64,000 nucleotides of DNA, from the NCBI GenBank assembly GCA_016182605.1, contig JACPGE010000095.1, positions 1-64,000 of the forward strand. Reading direction: 5' to 3'. The notes under the pieces are model-generated. The model saw nothing but the letters and a program-made list of their open reading frames with translations, made no database searches and was not told the origin of the DNA. This document shows, piece after piece, positions 37,216-46,528 of this stretch. The stretch comes from Candidatus Hydrogenedentota bacterium. Lineage in GTDB: Bacteria; Hydrogenedentota; Hydrogenedentia; Hydrogenedentales; JAEUWI01. The position numbers and the translations under genes are program-made. Position 1 is the stretch's first letter, and each line of letters starts with the position of its first letter.

Positions 37216-39734
37216 TGCTTGAACTGAACAATGTAAACATTGCGAGCGCGATGCTCCTGCTCTCAGCCGTATTGAGCATGGGGCTGGGGACCTTCGTCTT
37301 CTTCCGCAATCAGCGCCGTCCCACGCACCGCGCCTTTGCCTGGCTGACGCTGGACCTGAGCCTGTGGGCTCTGGGCGTGTTCTGCATTATTCACGCCCAC
37401 ACCGAATTCAGCGCGCGCTTCTGGCTGATCGCCACCTTCTGCGTGGCCAGTTTCCTCCCCGCCACCTTCTATCATTTCATCACCTATTTCCCCTATCAGC
37501 GCTTCGAGGGGTCGCGCCTCTTCCTGGCAGTAAATTATGTGGGCGCGCTCCTGATCTGCATTGGCACCTTCACCCCGTGGTACCTCGTCAAACTGGAGGT
37601 CTTTCCGGATCGCCCCCCCATTCCCCACTACGGACCCGTCTTTCAGGTCTACGGGCTTCTCGTCGGCGCCACCGCGCTGGTCATGTTCATCAACCTCTTT
37701 TCGAAGTTGAAGGAAACCGGCGGCATCCAGCGCCGCCAGATCGAACACGTCCTCTTCAGCTTCTTCGCGGCCATCATCACCGCCTCGCTGACCAATGTGC
37801 TCGCCCCGGTCGCCAACATCGCCGACATGGAGGCCTACGGCCCCTGTTTCCTCGTCCTCATGATGGGCGGGCTCGCCTACTCCATGATCCGCTACCATCT
37901 GCTGGACATCTGGGTGCTGGCATCGCGCACCACCGTCTACGCCGTCACCTCCGGCTTTGTGCTTCTCACCTTCTTCTGCATCGTCTCCATCGTGCACTGG
38001 CTCTTCACCGACGTCGGCCGCGGCAACGATCTGCTTACCGCCACCTTGACGGCATTGATCGTCTCCGTGGGCATTCAACCGCTCAAGGAGCGCGTGCAGC
38101 TCTTCTTCGATCGGCTCGTGCTCTACCGCCGCTATGACACGAAGGCCTTTCTTGAGCGCATCAGCCGCTATGCCACCCAGTACGTGAAACTGGACGAACT
38201 GCTGGAAAAAGTCGCCAAGGACATCAAGCAAACGGTGGGCGTGCGCCGCATCCGCATACTGGTGGTGTGCGACAAGCGCCCCCTCGGCATGATCACCGAA
38301 TATTCCACCGAGGCGCAGGAACTGCGGGAGCGCAACATCAATCTGGACTACCTGCTCCATCACGTGGAGCGCAACCCCGAGCCCCTCGTGCTGGAAGAGC
38401 TGATTCACCGCCCAAGCGAGGAAAACGCGAAGGTGGCCAAACACCTCGCCGAACTGGACGCCTATCTGCTTGTCCCCCTGCGCACCACTTCGGGTGTGGT
38501 CGGCATGATGACCCTCGGCGAGAAGAACACCCGCGACATCTACAGCCGCGAAGACACGGAAGTCTTCTCCACACTCGCCGTGCCGCTCGCCACCGCCATC
38601 GAAAACGCGCGCCTCTACCGGAAATACGAAGAGTTGAACCTGCACCTGGAACTCATCATGAGCAACATGCGCGGGGGCGTTATCGCCGTGGACACCGTGG
38701 GGATCATCACCACGGTCAACGAGGAGGCCCGGGAACTGCTGGGCTGTGTGCAGCCGGGGCAAGGCCTCGACGCGCTGGATTCCAAGGTCGCCGCCGTGCT
38801 GCGCCAGACCCTGCGGCGGCGCCACAGCATCAACCACGTGGAAATGATCATCGGCGACGAAAACGGCAAACCGGGCATACCCGTGGCGCTTTCGTCGTCG
38901 CACCTGCGCAGCGTGGGCGAGGAACACCTCGGCGCCATGGTCTTAATCTACAACATGACCGAGATCAAGCGTCTGGAATCCAATGTGCAGCGCGCGGACC
39001 GGCTCTCCTCCATCGGCACCATGGCGGCCGGCATGGCCCACGAGATCAAGAATCCCCTGCAATCGATCAAGACCTTCACGCAGTTGCTGCTGGAGCGCTA
39101 CGAGGACGCCGACTTCCGCCACACCTTTACGGAAGTGGTGCCGCCCGAAGTGCAGCGCATCGACACGATTGTTACGCGGCTGCTCCACTTTGCCCGCCCG
39201 CGGCCCATCCATTTCATCCCCCAGAATCTTCAGCGGATCATCGATGACGTCATCGCCCTGGTGGAAAACCAGTTACGCAAGAGCATGATCGGCATTAGCT
39301 GCGAGTATCCCGAGGTGGCGCAAGAGGTTACCGCGGACAACCAGCAGTTGCACCAGGTCTTCCTCAACCTCATTCTGAACGCCATCACGGCGATGGAAGG
39401 CTGCACGGAACGGCGTCTCCACATAAAACTTTATTACGAACGGACAAATTTACATAATACGCCCAGCCTCCCCCTCTATGACGTGAGCTGCGCCCGGGTG
39501 GAGGTGAGCGATACCGGCTGTGGCATACCGCCGGAAAATATGGACCAGTTGTTCAATCCCTTCTTCACAACCCGTGATAACGGAAGCGGACTCGGCCTCG
39601 CCGTCGTGCATGGTATTGTCACCAGTCACAACGGCGAGATCGACGTCGCAAGCGAAGTGGGCAAAGGCACCACCTTTACCCTCACTTTTCCGCTCGCGGC
39701 CAACAGAGCAAACCTTGAAAGGTTTGGGACATGA
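37215..39734 (+). CDS. membrane sensor histidine kinase (7TM, GAF, PAS, HisKA, HATPase)
   Basis: An 839-residue protein. Seven or eight hydrophobic helices (residues 5-290) resemble the N-terminal 7TM sensor module of bacterial kinases. A GAF domain follows (about 330-470), then a PAS domain (480-590), HisKA with His609 in GMAHEIKNPLQSI, and HATPase with NLILNAITAME, DTGCGIPPENM and NGSGLGLAVVHGI. It overlaps the ketosynthase by 1 nt and the next kinase-like gene by 4 nt, so expression is coupled. It is the most likely phosphoryl source for the NtrC-type regulator two genes on. Confidence 0.92.
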   Translation: MLELNNVNIASAMLLLSAVLSMGLGTFVFFRNQRRPTHRAFAWLTLDLSLWALGVFCIIHAHTEFSARFWLIATFCVASFLPATFYHFITYFPYQRFEGSRLFLAVNYVGALLICIGTFTPWYLVKLEVFPDRPPIPHYGPVFQVYGLLVGATALVMFINLFSKLKETGGIQRRQIEHVLFSFFAAIITASLTNVLAPVANIADMEAYGPCFLVLMMGGLAYSMIRYHLLDIWVLASRTTVYAVTSGFVLLTFFCIVSIVHWLFTDVGRGNDLLTATLTALIVSVGIQPLKERVQLFFDRLVLYRRYDTKAFLERISRYATQYVKLDELLEKVAKDIKQTVGVRRIRILVVCDKRPLGMITEYSTEAQELRERNINLDYLLHHVERNPEPLVLEELIHRPSEENAKVAKHLAELDAYLLVPLRTTSGVVGMMTLGEKNTRDIYSREDTEVFSTLAVPLATAIENARLYRKYEELNLHLELIMSNMRGGVIAVDTVGIITTVNEEARELLGCVQPGQGLDALDSKVAAVLRQTLRRRHSINHVEMIIGDENGKPGIPVALSSSHLRSVGEEHLGAMVLIYNMTEIKRLESNVQRADRLSSIGTMAAGMAHEIKNPLQSIKTFTQLLLERYEDADFRHTFTEVVPPEVQRIDTIVTRLLHFARPRPIHFIPQNLQRIIDDVIALVENQLRKSMIGISCEYPEVAQEVTADNQQLHQVFLNLILNAITAMEGCTERRLHIKLYYERTNLHNTPSLPLYDVSCARVEVSDTGCGIPPENMDQLFNPFFTTRDNGSGLGLAVVHGIVTSHNGEIDVASEVGKGTTFTLTFPLAANRANLERFGT

Positions 39735-41641
39735 ATGTCTTGCTGCTTATCGCAACCGAACCCGCGGTCAGCGAATCGGTGAAAGCCGCCGCCGCGGATA
39801 CCGATCTCGTTTTGGTGGAGCCCGATCTCGATCAGGCGAAACGCCGCCTGGCCTCCATCGAAGTCGATGCGCTCTTTATCGACGACACCGTGCTGCACGG
39901 ACTGCGCAACCTCGCTGCGGTAAAGGATCTCGCCCCAGGCAAACCGGTCGTCGTCATCTCCTCGCGGGGCGACGTCATCAGCCAGGCCGACCTCTACCGT
40001 GCCGGGGCCGATCAAGTCCTGGTCAAGCCCTTTGCCCCCCAGGATGTGCACCGCATGCTGGAACAGTCCACCTCGGTGGTGCGCGCGCCGGCCTCATCCC
40101 CGCTCGCGGAATTGGCCGTTCCCGGCGGCGCTCCCGCCTTGCACCAGCACCAGATCGCGCTGCGCTGGCTGAGCCGCGCCGCCACCAACCGGAGCGAAGC
40201 CACCCAGCTCTGCGAAAGCCTGCTCGAAACCGTCTCGGACATTTTCAACCTCGTCCGCGCGGCCATCGTTCTGGATACGGGCAATGGCCTGAACATCGTG
40301 GCCTCTTCGGGCATCTCGCATTCCATCGTAAAGTCGCTGCGCCTCGAATACCACCGCGGGCTCATGCGCTGGTTCGACGAGCATGCCTGCCTCTTCGACC
40401 GCCACACCGGGCAAGACGCCCCCGCGGCCCAGAAAGAATTGCGCCTGCTGAACGGCCAACTCGCCGCACCCTTCCTGCAAGACGGCGAAGTCTTTGGCGC
40501 CATCATCCTCGGCGAAAAGATTTCCGGCCTTAATTACAGTGGTGAGGAGCGCGATCTCCTGGCCCTGCTGGCCCGCGCCGCCTCCCAGGCCATCGAGCGA
40601 CAGCAGAAACAGCATCAGGTGCAGCGATCCGAGAGCAGCCTGCGCGACATGTTTACCGACGCGCCCGTGGGCCTGCTGTCCGTGGACAAGAACCGCATTG
40701 TCACCATGCTGAACCGCCATGGCGAAAGCTTGCTGAGCCTGCAAAAAGATGCCCTCATCGGAGAGCGCCTCCAGCGCGCGGGTTCGGCCTTTGCCGATGT
40801 GGTCATGCGCACCCTGCGCAACAACGAGCCCACGCAACAGAACGTCTATGACGCCGCAACGGGGCGCCACCTCCAGGTGCAGGCCCAGCCCCTGGCCGAC
40901 GGCGGCGCGATCGTCTCCTTCGGCCCGCTGCACGAAGTCCACGTGAACACCGAGGAGATTGCCTACAGCCCCTTCTGGGAATACCTCTCCTCGCGCGTGG
41001 CCCAGGAAATCAAGAATCCCATGGTGGCCATCAACACCTTCGCGCAGCTCCTGCCCAAGCGCTACGACTCCGACGATTTCCGCGACGCCTTCAGCCGCGT
41101 GGTGCAGCAGGAGATCAACCGCATCAACAATGTGGTGGAAACGCTCTTCCAGTTTGCGCGCAATCCCAAGCTGAGCCTGCAAAAGTGCAACGTGAACCAG
41201 GCCATCCGCGATGTGCTGCACTCCTTCGAGGAAGTGCTGGAGGCGCGCTCCATTGAATTGAACACCTCCCTCGATCCGGGCATGCTGGAAGCGGAACTCG
41301 ACCCGGTCTTCTTCTCCCAGGCCTTGCAGAATGTGCTGCAAAACGCCATCGACGCCATGCCGGCCGGCGGGAAGCTCGCCGTGCGCTCGGAACAGCAGAA
41401 CAACCGGGCCTCCATCATGATCTCCGACACGGGCCCCTCCATCTCCACCGACGATGCCGAAAACATCTTTCTGCCCTTCTACAGCACGAAAGAACAGGGC
41501 ATGGGGCTGGGACTGCCCATTGCCAACCGGATTCTGCAACAGCATCAGGGCGCATTGCGCCTGGTGACCTCGGAGTCGGGCGAGAAACTGTTCTCGATCG
41601 AATTGCCGACCGTACCGGCGGCGAGTTTGCATACCAATTAG
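39731..41641 (+). CDS. kinase-like signalling protein lacking the phospho-acceptor His
   Basis: A 636-residue soluble protein. Residues 1-110 form a receiver-like domain with Asp in ALFIDDTV and Lys in VLVKPF, but without the usual acidic pair after strand 1. A GAF-like region (140-290) and PAS (295-400) follow. The H-box reads RVAQEIKNPMVAI: Gln425 (codon CAG) replaces the conserved His. HATPase motifs remain (NVLQNAIDAMP; GMGLGLPIAN), although DTGPSI departs from DTGxGI. It cannot autophosphorylate at the usual site; it may act on its partner kinase as an allosteric or phosphatase-like subunit (inference). Confidence 0.88.
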   Translation: MNVLLLIATEPAVSESVKAAAADTDLVLVEPDLDQAKRRLASIEVDALFIDDTVLHGLRNLAAVKDLAPGKPVVVISSRGDVISQADLYRAGADQVLVKPFAPQDVHRMLEQSTSVVRAPASSPLAELAVPGGAPALHQHQIALRWLSRAATNRSEATQLCESLLETVSDIFNLVRAAIVLDTGNGLNIVASSGISHSIVKSLRLEYHRGLMRWFDEHACLFDRHTGQDAPAAQKELRLLNGQLAAPFLQDGEVFGAIILGEKISGLNYSGEERDLLALLARAASQAIERQQKQHQVQRSESSLRDMFTDAPVGLLSVDKNRIVTMLNRHGESLLSLQKDALIGERLQRAGSAFADVVMRTLRNNEPTQQNVYDAATGRHLQVQAQPLADGGAIVSFGPLHEVHVNTEEIAYSPFWEYLSSRVAQEIKNPMVAINTFAQLLPKRYDSDDFRDAFSRVVQQEINRINNVVETLFQFARNPKLSLQKCNVNQAIRDVLHSFEEVLEARSIELNTSLDPGMLEAELDPVFFSQALQNVLQNAIDAMPAGGKLAVRSEQQNNRASIMISDTGPSISTDDAENIFLPFYSTKEQGMGLGLPIANRILQQHQGALRLVTSESGEKLFSIELPTVPAASLHTN

Positions 41642-41692
41642 CGATAGAGCGAGAATATTGGCCATACTCCGCGTTTTCGTGGAAGGAACCCC

Positions 41693-43087
41693 ATGAAGAA
41701 CATCTTGGCGATAGACGACGAGATCAGCATCCGCGAGTCGTACCGCATGATCCTGGGCGGCGACTACCACCTCCTCCTGGCCGAGAACGGCCATAACGGA
41801 CTCGATGCATTGGCCGCCAATCGCGTGGATCTCGTCCTGCTCGATCTGTCCATGCCCGGCATGAACGGCATGGAATTCCTCGAGGCGATGTCCGGCCAGG
41901 GCCTCTCGGTGCCTGTCATCGTCATTACTGGCTCCAACACGGTCGACGTGGCGGTGCAGGCCATGAAGCAGGGCGCCAACGAGTTCGTTATGAAGCCCTT
42001 CGATGTGAATGAACTCGTTCGCAAGATTGAAGGGGTGCTCGCCGAGGATGCGAAACGCCGTTCGCTCTGCTCCATTCAGGATATCCACCCCGGCGAGTTC
42101 GAAGGCCTCATCGGCGACGCCCCCCTCTTCCGCGAAGCCCTGAACAAGGCGCGCATGGCCATGCAGGTCGATTCGACCGTGCTCATCACCGGCGAAACCG
42201 GCACCGGCAAGGATGTCCTCGCCCGGGCCATTCACCAGGGCAGCCAGCGCAAGGACAAACAGTTTGTGCCGCTGTGCTGCGGCGCCATTCCGGCCAACCT
42301 CGTGGAAAGTGAACTCTTCGGCACGATCAAGGGCGCCTTCACCGGCGCCACCGACTCCCGCCAGGGCAAGATGGAACTGGCCCACCGCGGCACCCTCTTC
42401 CTGGACGAAATCGGCGAGATGCCCACCGACGCGCAGGTCAAATTGCTGCGCGTGTTGCAGGACGGCAGCTTCTACGCGGTGGGCGGCAACGTCCTGAAAG
42501 AAGTGGACGTCCGCTTTATCTGCGCCACGAACCGCCCCTTTGACGAAGCCATCGCCGAAGGGCTCTTCCGCGAAGACCTCTACTACCGGATCAACGTGCT
42601 GCCCATCGAGATGCCCGCACTGCGCAACCGCCGCCAGGACATTCCAAAACTGGTCTCCCATTTCGTGCGAATACAGGGCGCCAAACTGCGTTCGCAGGTC
42701 GAGGAATTCGCGCCGCGCGCCATGGCCCGGCTCACCGCGGCCCCCTGGCCCGGCAACGTGCGCCAACTGCAAAACACCGTGGAGCGCCTGCTCGTCTGCT
42801 ATGGCAACGAACGCGTGATCAAGCCGGAACACCTCGACGAAGTCCTGCCAAAATCCTTTGCGGATCCCAAGGATGTCAGCCTGGAAAACTTTGACGGCCT
42901 CTCCCTGCAACAGGCCACCCAGCGCGTGGAACGCTTCGTTATTCGTCAGGCCCTGGAGCGCAACAGCTTCATTCAGTCCAAGGCCGCGGACGCCCTCGGC
43001 ACCACCCGCCGCATCCTCAAATACAAGATGGATCAACTCGGCATTGAGAGCCCCGTTGAGAACCAGCCCGACAGCCTCGCAGGCTGA
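41693..43087 (+). CDS. NtrC-family sigma-54-dependent response regulator
   Basis: A 464-residue regulator. The receiver (1-115) has Asp8/Asp9 and phospho-acceptor Asp51 (LLDLSMPG). The AAA+ domain has Walker A GETGTGKD, the sigma-54-contacting GAFTGA loop, and Walker [13 protein letters not shown]. The C-terminal Fis-type HTH ([22 protein letters not shown]) binds enhancers. It activates sigma-54 promoters and is the expected output of the two kinase genes just upstream (52-nt gap). Its targets are not evident in the window. Confidence 0.95.
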   Translation: MKNILAIDDEISIRESYRMILGGDYHLLLAENGHNGLDALAANRVDLVLLDLSMPGMNGMEFLEAMSGQGLSVPVIVITGSNTVDVAVQAMKQGANEFVMKPFDVNELVRKIEGVLAEDAKRRSLCSIQDIHPGEFEGLIGDAPLFREALNKARMAMQVDSTVLITGETGTGKDVLARAIHQGSQRKDKQFVPLCCGAIPANLVESELFGTIKGAFTGATDSRQGKMELAHRGTLFLDEIGEMPTDAQVKLLRVLQDGSFYAVGGNVLKEVDVRFICATNRPFDEAIAEGLFREDLYYRINVLPIEMPALRNRRQDIPKLVSHFVRIQGAKLRSQVEEFAPRAMARLTAAPWPGNVRQLQNTVERLLVCYGNERVIKPEHLDEVLPKSFADPKDVSLENFDGLSLQQATQRVERFVIRQALERNSFIQSKAADALGTTRRILKYKMDQLGIESPVENQPDSLAG

Positions 43088-43178
43088 GGCCCGCCCCGAC
43101 TAGACTCGCTCCCCCGCCGCCTGTCAGAATAGCGGCTCAATCTTTCACTTCAGCTTTTTTTCGCAGGAGAGTTGTCTC

Positions 43179-44078
43179 ATGAGTGTTACCGTAGTCGGTT
43201 CTGTCGCCCTGGATACTGTGGAAACCCCGTCGGGCAAGAACATCGAAGGTCTGGGCGGTGCGGCGGTCTATTTCAGTCTCGCCGCCGCGAACTTCACCCA
43301 GGTCCACCTGGTCGGCGTGGCCGGCGACGACTTCCCCAGCGAGCACGAGCGGCTCCTGGCCTCCAAAGGCATCGATCTCACCGGCCTGGAGCGGGCTCCG
43401 GGCCGCACCTTCCGCTGGGCGGGGAAGTATCACGAAGACGTGAACGAACGCGACACGCTGGACACCCAGCTCAACGTCTTCGAGAGCTTCCACCCCAAAG
43501 TGCCCGAAGCCGCCCGCAACGCGGAATACCTCTTCCTTGGCAATATCCACCCGAGCCTGCAACTCGAAGTGCTGGAGCAGACCAAACACAAGTTTGTCGC
43601 GCTCGACACCATGAATCTCTGGATCGACATTACGCTGGACACACTGACCGAGGTCCTCGGCCGGGTGGACTGCCTCATCATCAACGATGGCGAAGCGAAG
43701 CAGCTCACCGGCGAGGTCAACCTGCGCCACGCGGCCCGCGTCATCCGCGGCATGGGACCGCACATCGTGGTGATCAAGAAGGGCGAACACGGCGCGATGC
43801 TCTTCGATGAGAAAGACCACATCTTCTCCGTGCCCGCCCTGCCCCTGGAAAAGGTCGTCGATCCCACCGGCGCGGGAGACAGCTTCGCGGGCGGCTTCAT
43901 GGGTTACATCGCCACGCAAGACAAGACGGACTTCGCCACGCTCAAACAGGCCGTCGTGCACGGCAGCGCCTGCGCCTCCTGCACCTGCGAAGCCTTCGGC
44001 CCCGACGCCCTGGTCCTGGCCAACATGGATCTCATCAAGAGCCGCGTGGATGATTTCCGGAAGCTCATGGCGTTTTAG
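43179..44078 (+). CDS. PfkB-family carbohydrate kinase
   Basis: A 299-residue ribokinase-like protein. GSVALDTVETP, LGGAAVYFSLAAA and VAGDDF are N-terminal PfkB signatures. DPTGAGDSFAGGFMGYIA holds the anion hole and catalytic Asp (GAGD). Substrate is unknown; adenosine, ribose and other sugars or nucleosides are possible. CAGGAG lies 8 nt before the ATG. It lies 91 nt after the NtrC-type gene on the same strand and may or may not share its transcript. Confidence 0.9.
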   Translation: MSVTVVGSVALDTVETPSGKNIEGLGGAAVYFSLAAANFTQVHLVGVAGDDFPSEHERLLASKGIDLTGLERAPGRTFRWAGKYHEDVNERDTLDTQLNVFESFHPKVPEAARNAEYLFLGNIHPSLQLEVLEQTKHKFVALDTMNLWIDITLDTLTEVLGRVDCLIINDGEAKQLTGEVNLRHAARVIRGMGPHIVVIKKGEHGAMLFDEKDHIFSVPALPLEKVVDPTGAGDSFAGGFMGYIATQDKTDFATLKQAVVHGSACASCTCEAFGPDALVLANMDLIKSRVDDFRKLMAF

Positions 44079-44159
44079 CCCGCATATTTCACCACGTTGC
44101 GACCTCCGGATCGCATTCGAATTGGCAACGTGGTGCACCATGCTCAGCGTAACGTCGAT

Positions 44160-44286
44160 GCTGGCGTTCACCGGGCAGGCCAAATCACGGGCTGTCTGGC
44201 GGTAGCGCCCTGCATGATGGGGCCCATGCGGGTCGAAGAAGAAGTTACGGAGCAAACGCTTGGAGCCCGTGATTTATCCGGGCTAA
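44160..44286. repeat. dispersed inverted-repeat element, copy A
   Basis: This 127-nt element shares long blocks with a copy at 54766. Shared blocks are CTGGCGTTCAC, AAATCACGGGCTGTCTGGCG, AAGAAGAAGTTACGG and CCCGTGATTTATCCGGG. Its ends are inverted: AAATCACGGGCT on the left and AGCCCGTGATTT on the right. It carries no coding capacity, so it fits a MITE or other short palindromic element, here just left of the CRISPR array. Confidence 0.7.
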
Positions 44287-44449
44287 CGCGGTTGACGGGG
44301 TGATGTTTCTGCGGGCCGGGCCGGGTGCGGGTAGTCCTGCGCAGGACGGGGTGCGGAGCACCGGGGACGGCATTACCAAGGGGGACCTTGGTAACGAGAA
44401 AAAAGGGGGGCCGAATCCAATCGGCGCTCCCTACCCCTATCCAATGGGG
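44287..44449. other. flank of the CRISPR array with a stem-loop
   Basis: No gene is visible. At 44373-44394 a perfect 9-bp stem (TTACCAAGG/CCTTGGTAA) closes a GGGA loop. It has no T-tract after it in the plus direction, so I do not call it a terminator. Confidence 0.5.
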
Positions 44450-45518
44450 GTCGTGATGCCTCTACAGAGAGCTCTGGTGCGCACCCCAAGGGACTTAGGC
44501 ATTCCTGCCTGAGATTCGGAAGTTGTAATCCCTCCGCAGAGCGCCACGGGGATCAAAGTGGGCAGAATACGGGCGGGACGCCCGTGCTCCCAATGGGGGT
44601 CGCATTCCCTCCGAAGAGGGCGGTGTGGCACACCTCGCCGACTTTCAGGGGAATCTTCCCGGCTTGGTGACTGTCGTAATCCCTCCGGAGAGGGCCAAGG
44701 GGATCAAGTGTACCTGGGATTGGCCGCCTGGTCCTCATTTCAGAGTCGTAATCCCTCCGAAGAGGGCCAAGGGGATCAGGCGGCGGCACTCCAGAAACAA
44801 TCTCCATCAGAAGATGGTCGTAATCCCTCCGAAGAGGGCCAAGGGGATCAGGTCCGCACACTCTTAGGAATTAAGCTTGGACAGTATATAGTCGTAATCC
44901 CTCCGAAGAGGGCCAAGGGGATCAGGAATGGGGTGAAATCGACGGCGTCCCCTGGAATAAAGAAAGTCGTAATCCCTCCGAAGAGGGCCAAGGGGATCAG
45001 GCAACTCCAAAGAGAAAGGTTGGAGCTTCAGAGACAGAGGCAAGTCGTAATCCCTCCGAAGAGGGCCAAGGGGATCAGGAAGGTACGCTACCAGAATTGG
45101 TTACCGCACTAGAAAGTCGTAATCCCTCCGAAGAGGGCCAAGGGGATCAGGATCATAGCCCTGCTCGCAGTGCCCGCCCAAGCGAATGTCGTAATCCCTC
45201 CGAAGAGGGCCAAGGGGATCAGGTACTATACGACGGACACAAGCGCGACGATCATCATCGAAGTCGTAATCCCTCCGAAGAGGGCCAAGGGGATCAGGGC
45301 CGCCAGACCACCGAAAACTCATTCATGGTACCAAGTCGTAATCCCTCCGAAGAGGGCCAAGGGGATCAGGTCTACTGGTAGGTTTGGTCGGGTTGTTGTA
45401 TGCAAGTCGTAATCCCTCCGAAGAGGGCCAAGGGGATCAGGGGGTTATGTCAACCTGTGGTTGTCTACCTGCGGAAACTCTCGTCGTAATCCCTCCGAAG
45501 AGGGCCAAGGGGATCAGG
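44450..45518 (-). CRISPR. orphan CRISPR array, type III-like repeats
   Basis: Twelve near-identical 36-nt repeats start at 44673, 44745, 44817, 44891, 44966, 45044, 45116, 45188, 45263, 45335, 45406 and 45483. On the plus strand each begins GTCGTAATCCCTCC and ends GCCAAGGGGATCAGG. The 11 spacers between them are 35-42 nt and all different. Three decayed repeats extend the array to the left with the right spacing (44450, 44522, 44599); the one at 44673 has two changes. Decay on the left marks the trailer end, so transcription is probably leftward (minus). In that sense the repeat forms stem CCCTC/GAGGG with a TTCG loop and ends ATTACGAC, close to the ATTGCGAC handle of Thermus type III crRNAs. 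No cas gene is in the window. Confidence 0.96.
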
Positions 45519-45918
45519 TCCCGCGATTTTAAGGTCTTGAGCGACAGGCACTTGGGATATGTAAAATCCTAACCCTCGTCAAGAGTTTCATTTTGCTTCC
45601 TCAGCATACCCTAAGAATATCGCCAAGTCAAGGAATATCAAGGGGATCTAACCCTCCTTTTTGGCCGCGAAGCGCTAAGCGATTGATTTTGCAAGATTTA
45701 GCCATAGTAAACTCGAAAATCCAGACGATGTAATAACTGCGATTTTCCGGAATATCCGTACCGCCTTCCACGGCGGCGGTCTGCAGGCAATCCGCGCAGA
45801 GGGGGGTAGCAGACGACATGGGGCTTAGTGCAGGCATGCATTCCCACGGAGGACCGTGGGAACGAGCGGATTTGCTGGCGGCCAATGTTATTTCGGAAAT
45901 GCAAGCCCTTCTTACCCT
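45519..45918 (-). promoter_or_regulatory. probable CRISPR leader side and REP-like hairpin
   Basis: This 400-nt region next to the best-conserved repeats has no gene. The part from 45519 to about 45740 is AT-richer than its surroundings and is the likely leader and crRNA promoter if the array runs leftward. It contains a permuted fragment of the repeat (CAAGGGGATC near 45639, then CCCTCC). At 45841-45862 a perfect 9-bp hairpin (TTCCCACGG/CCGTGGGAA, loop AGGA) resembles the dispersed REP-like elements common in bacterial genomes. Confidence 0.5.
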
Positions 45919-46527
45919 TCAAAACCGGATCTCAAAGCCCACGCACAAGTGCGGCTCCATGGGGTGCTTCTCCATCACTTCGAATTTGGTCTTCACGAGC
46001 GGCCACTCTTCCACGCTGCATGCGCAATACAGGTACTCCACGCCAACATATTCCGCCATCATCATGTCCTGCACGGGCTGGGGCGGCTTGATGCGGAAGC
46101 GGTAGTGGCGGCCGATCTCCTTCATCCCCACGCGCCGGTAGTAGCGCTGCGCGCGCCGATCCTGGCTCCAGTATTCGAGACGGTTGAAGCCCTTCTTCTT
46201 CGCGTCTTCCACCGCGCCCGCGATCAGCATTTCGCCGATCTTGCGGCCGGCATACTCCGGGAGCCGTCCGAACTCCAGCACGTAGCCCCCGAGGCTGTCG
46301 TCGAGAAAGCACAGTTCCTTGGGCTCCTTCTCGTACTGCACGTCCGTCAGGCCCACGATTTCTTCCCCGTCCAGCACCACCAGCTTCGTCGATAGATACT
46401 CCTTGTAGAGCGGGCGCTCCTGGATGCTGTAGTTCCATGAATGGGAGATGCTCAGGATGATGGCGTGGGTGCGCATCCATTTGACCTCGTCTTCCGGCCG
46501 GTACGCGCGCAGGATCAGTTCGCCCAT
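45919..46527 (-). CDS. GNAT-family N-acetyltransferase
   Basis: A 202-residue protein. KLVVLDGEEIVGLTDVQYE (beta 2-4) leads to the acetyl-CoA loop LPEYAGRKIGEMLIAGAVEDAKKKG, then YYRRVGMKEIGRHYRFRI, matching the GNAT fold. The last 50 residues are an extension. Substrate unknown. The gene lies beside the CRISPR array but has no known Cas role. Its stop is 1 nt from the next gene's end region, and the start is at 46527. Confidence 0.85.
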   Translation of the reverse strand: MGELILRAYRPEDEVKWMRTHAIILSISHSWNYSIQERPLYKEYLSTKLVVLDGEEIVGLTDVQYEKEPKELCFLDDSLGGYVLEFGRLPEYAGRKIGEMLIAGAVEDAKKKGFNRLEYWSQDRRAQRYYRRVGMKEIGRHYRFRIKPPQPVQDMMMAEYVGVEYLYCACSVEEWPLVKTKFEVMEKHPMEPHLCVGFEIRF

Positions 46528-46528
46528 T

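Noticed and set aside
37263-38927. Long minus-strand frame opposite the sensor kinase
   Set aside because: It is a shadow of high-GC codon bias: no family motif, and the plus-strand frame has a full set of kinase domains.
40094-43036. A 980-residue minus-strand frame opposite the kinase-like and NtrC genes
   Set aside because: It crosses two well-supported genes and has His/Val/Ala-rich low-information sequence typical of antisense GC-rich frames.
44373-44394. Stem-loop as a transcription terminator left of the CRISPR array
   Set aside because: No T-tract follows in the plus direction, and on the minus strand the T-rich run precedes the stem.
44558-45412. Open frames across the repeat region encoding repeated SRNPSEEGQGDQ- and VVIPPKRAKGIR-type peptides
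   Set aside because: They are translations of the CRISPR repeat in different frames; the periodicity follows the 36-nt repeat, and spacers give unrelated residues of varying length.
45919-46527. GNAT gene beside the array as a Cas or anti-CRISPR protein
   Set aside because: It is an ordinary acetyltransferase fold; adjacency alone does not support a CRISPR role.
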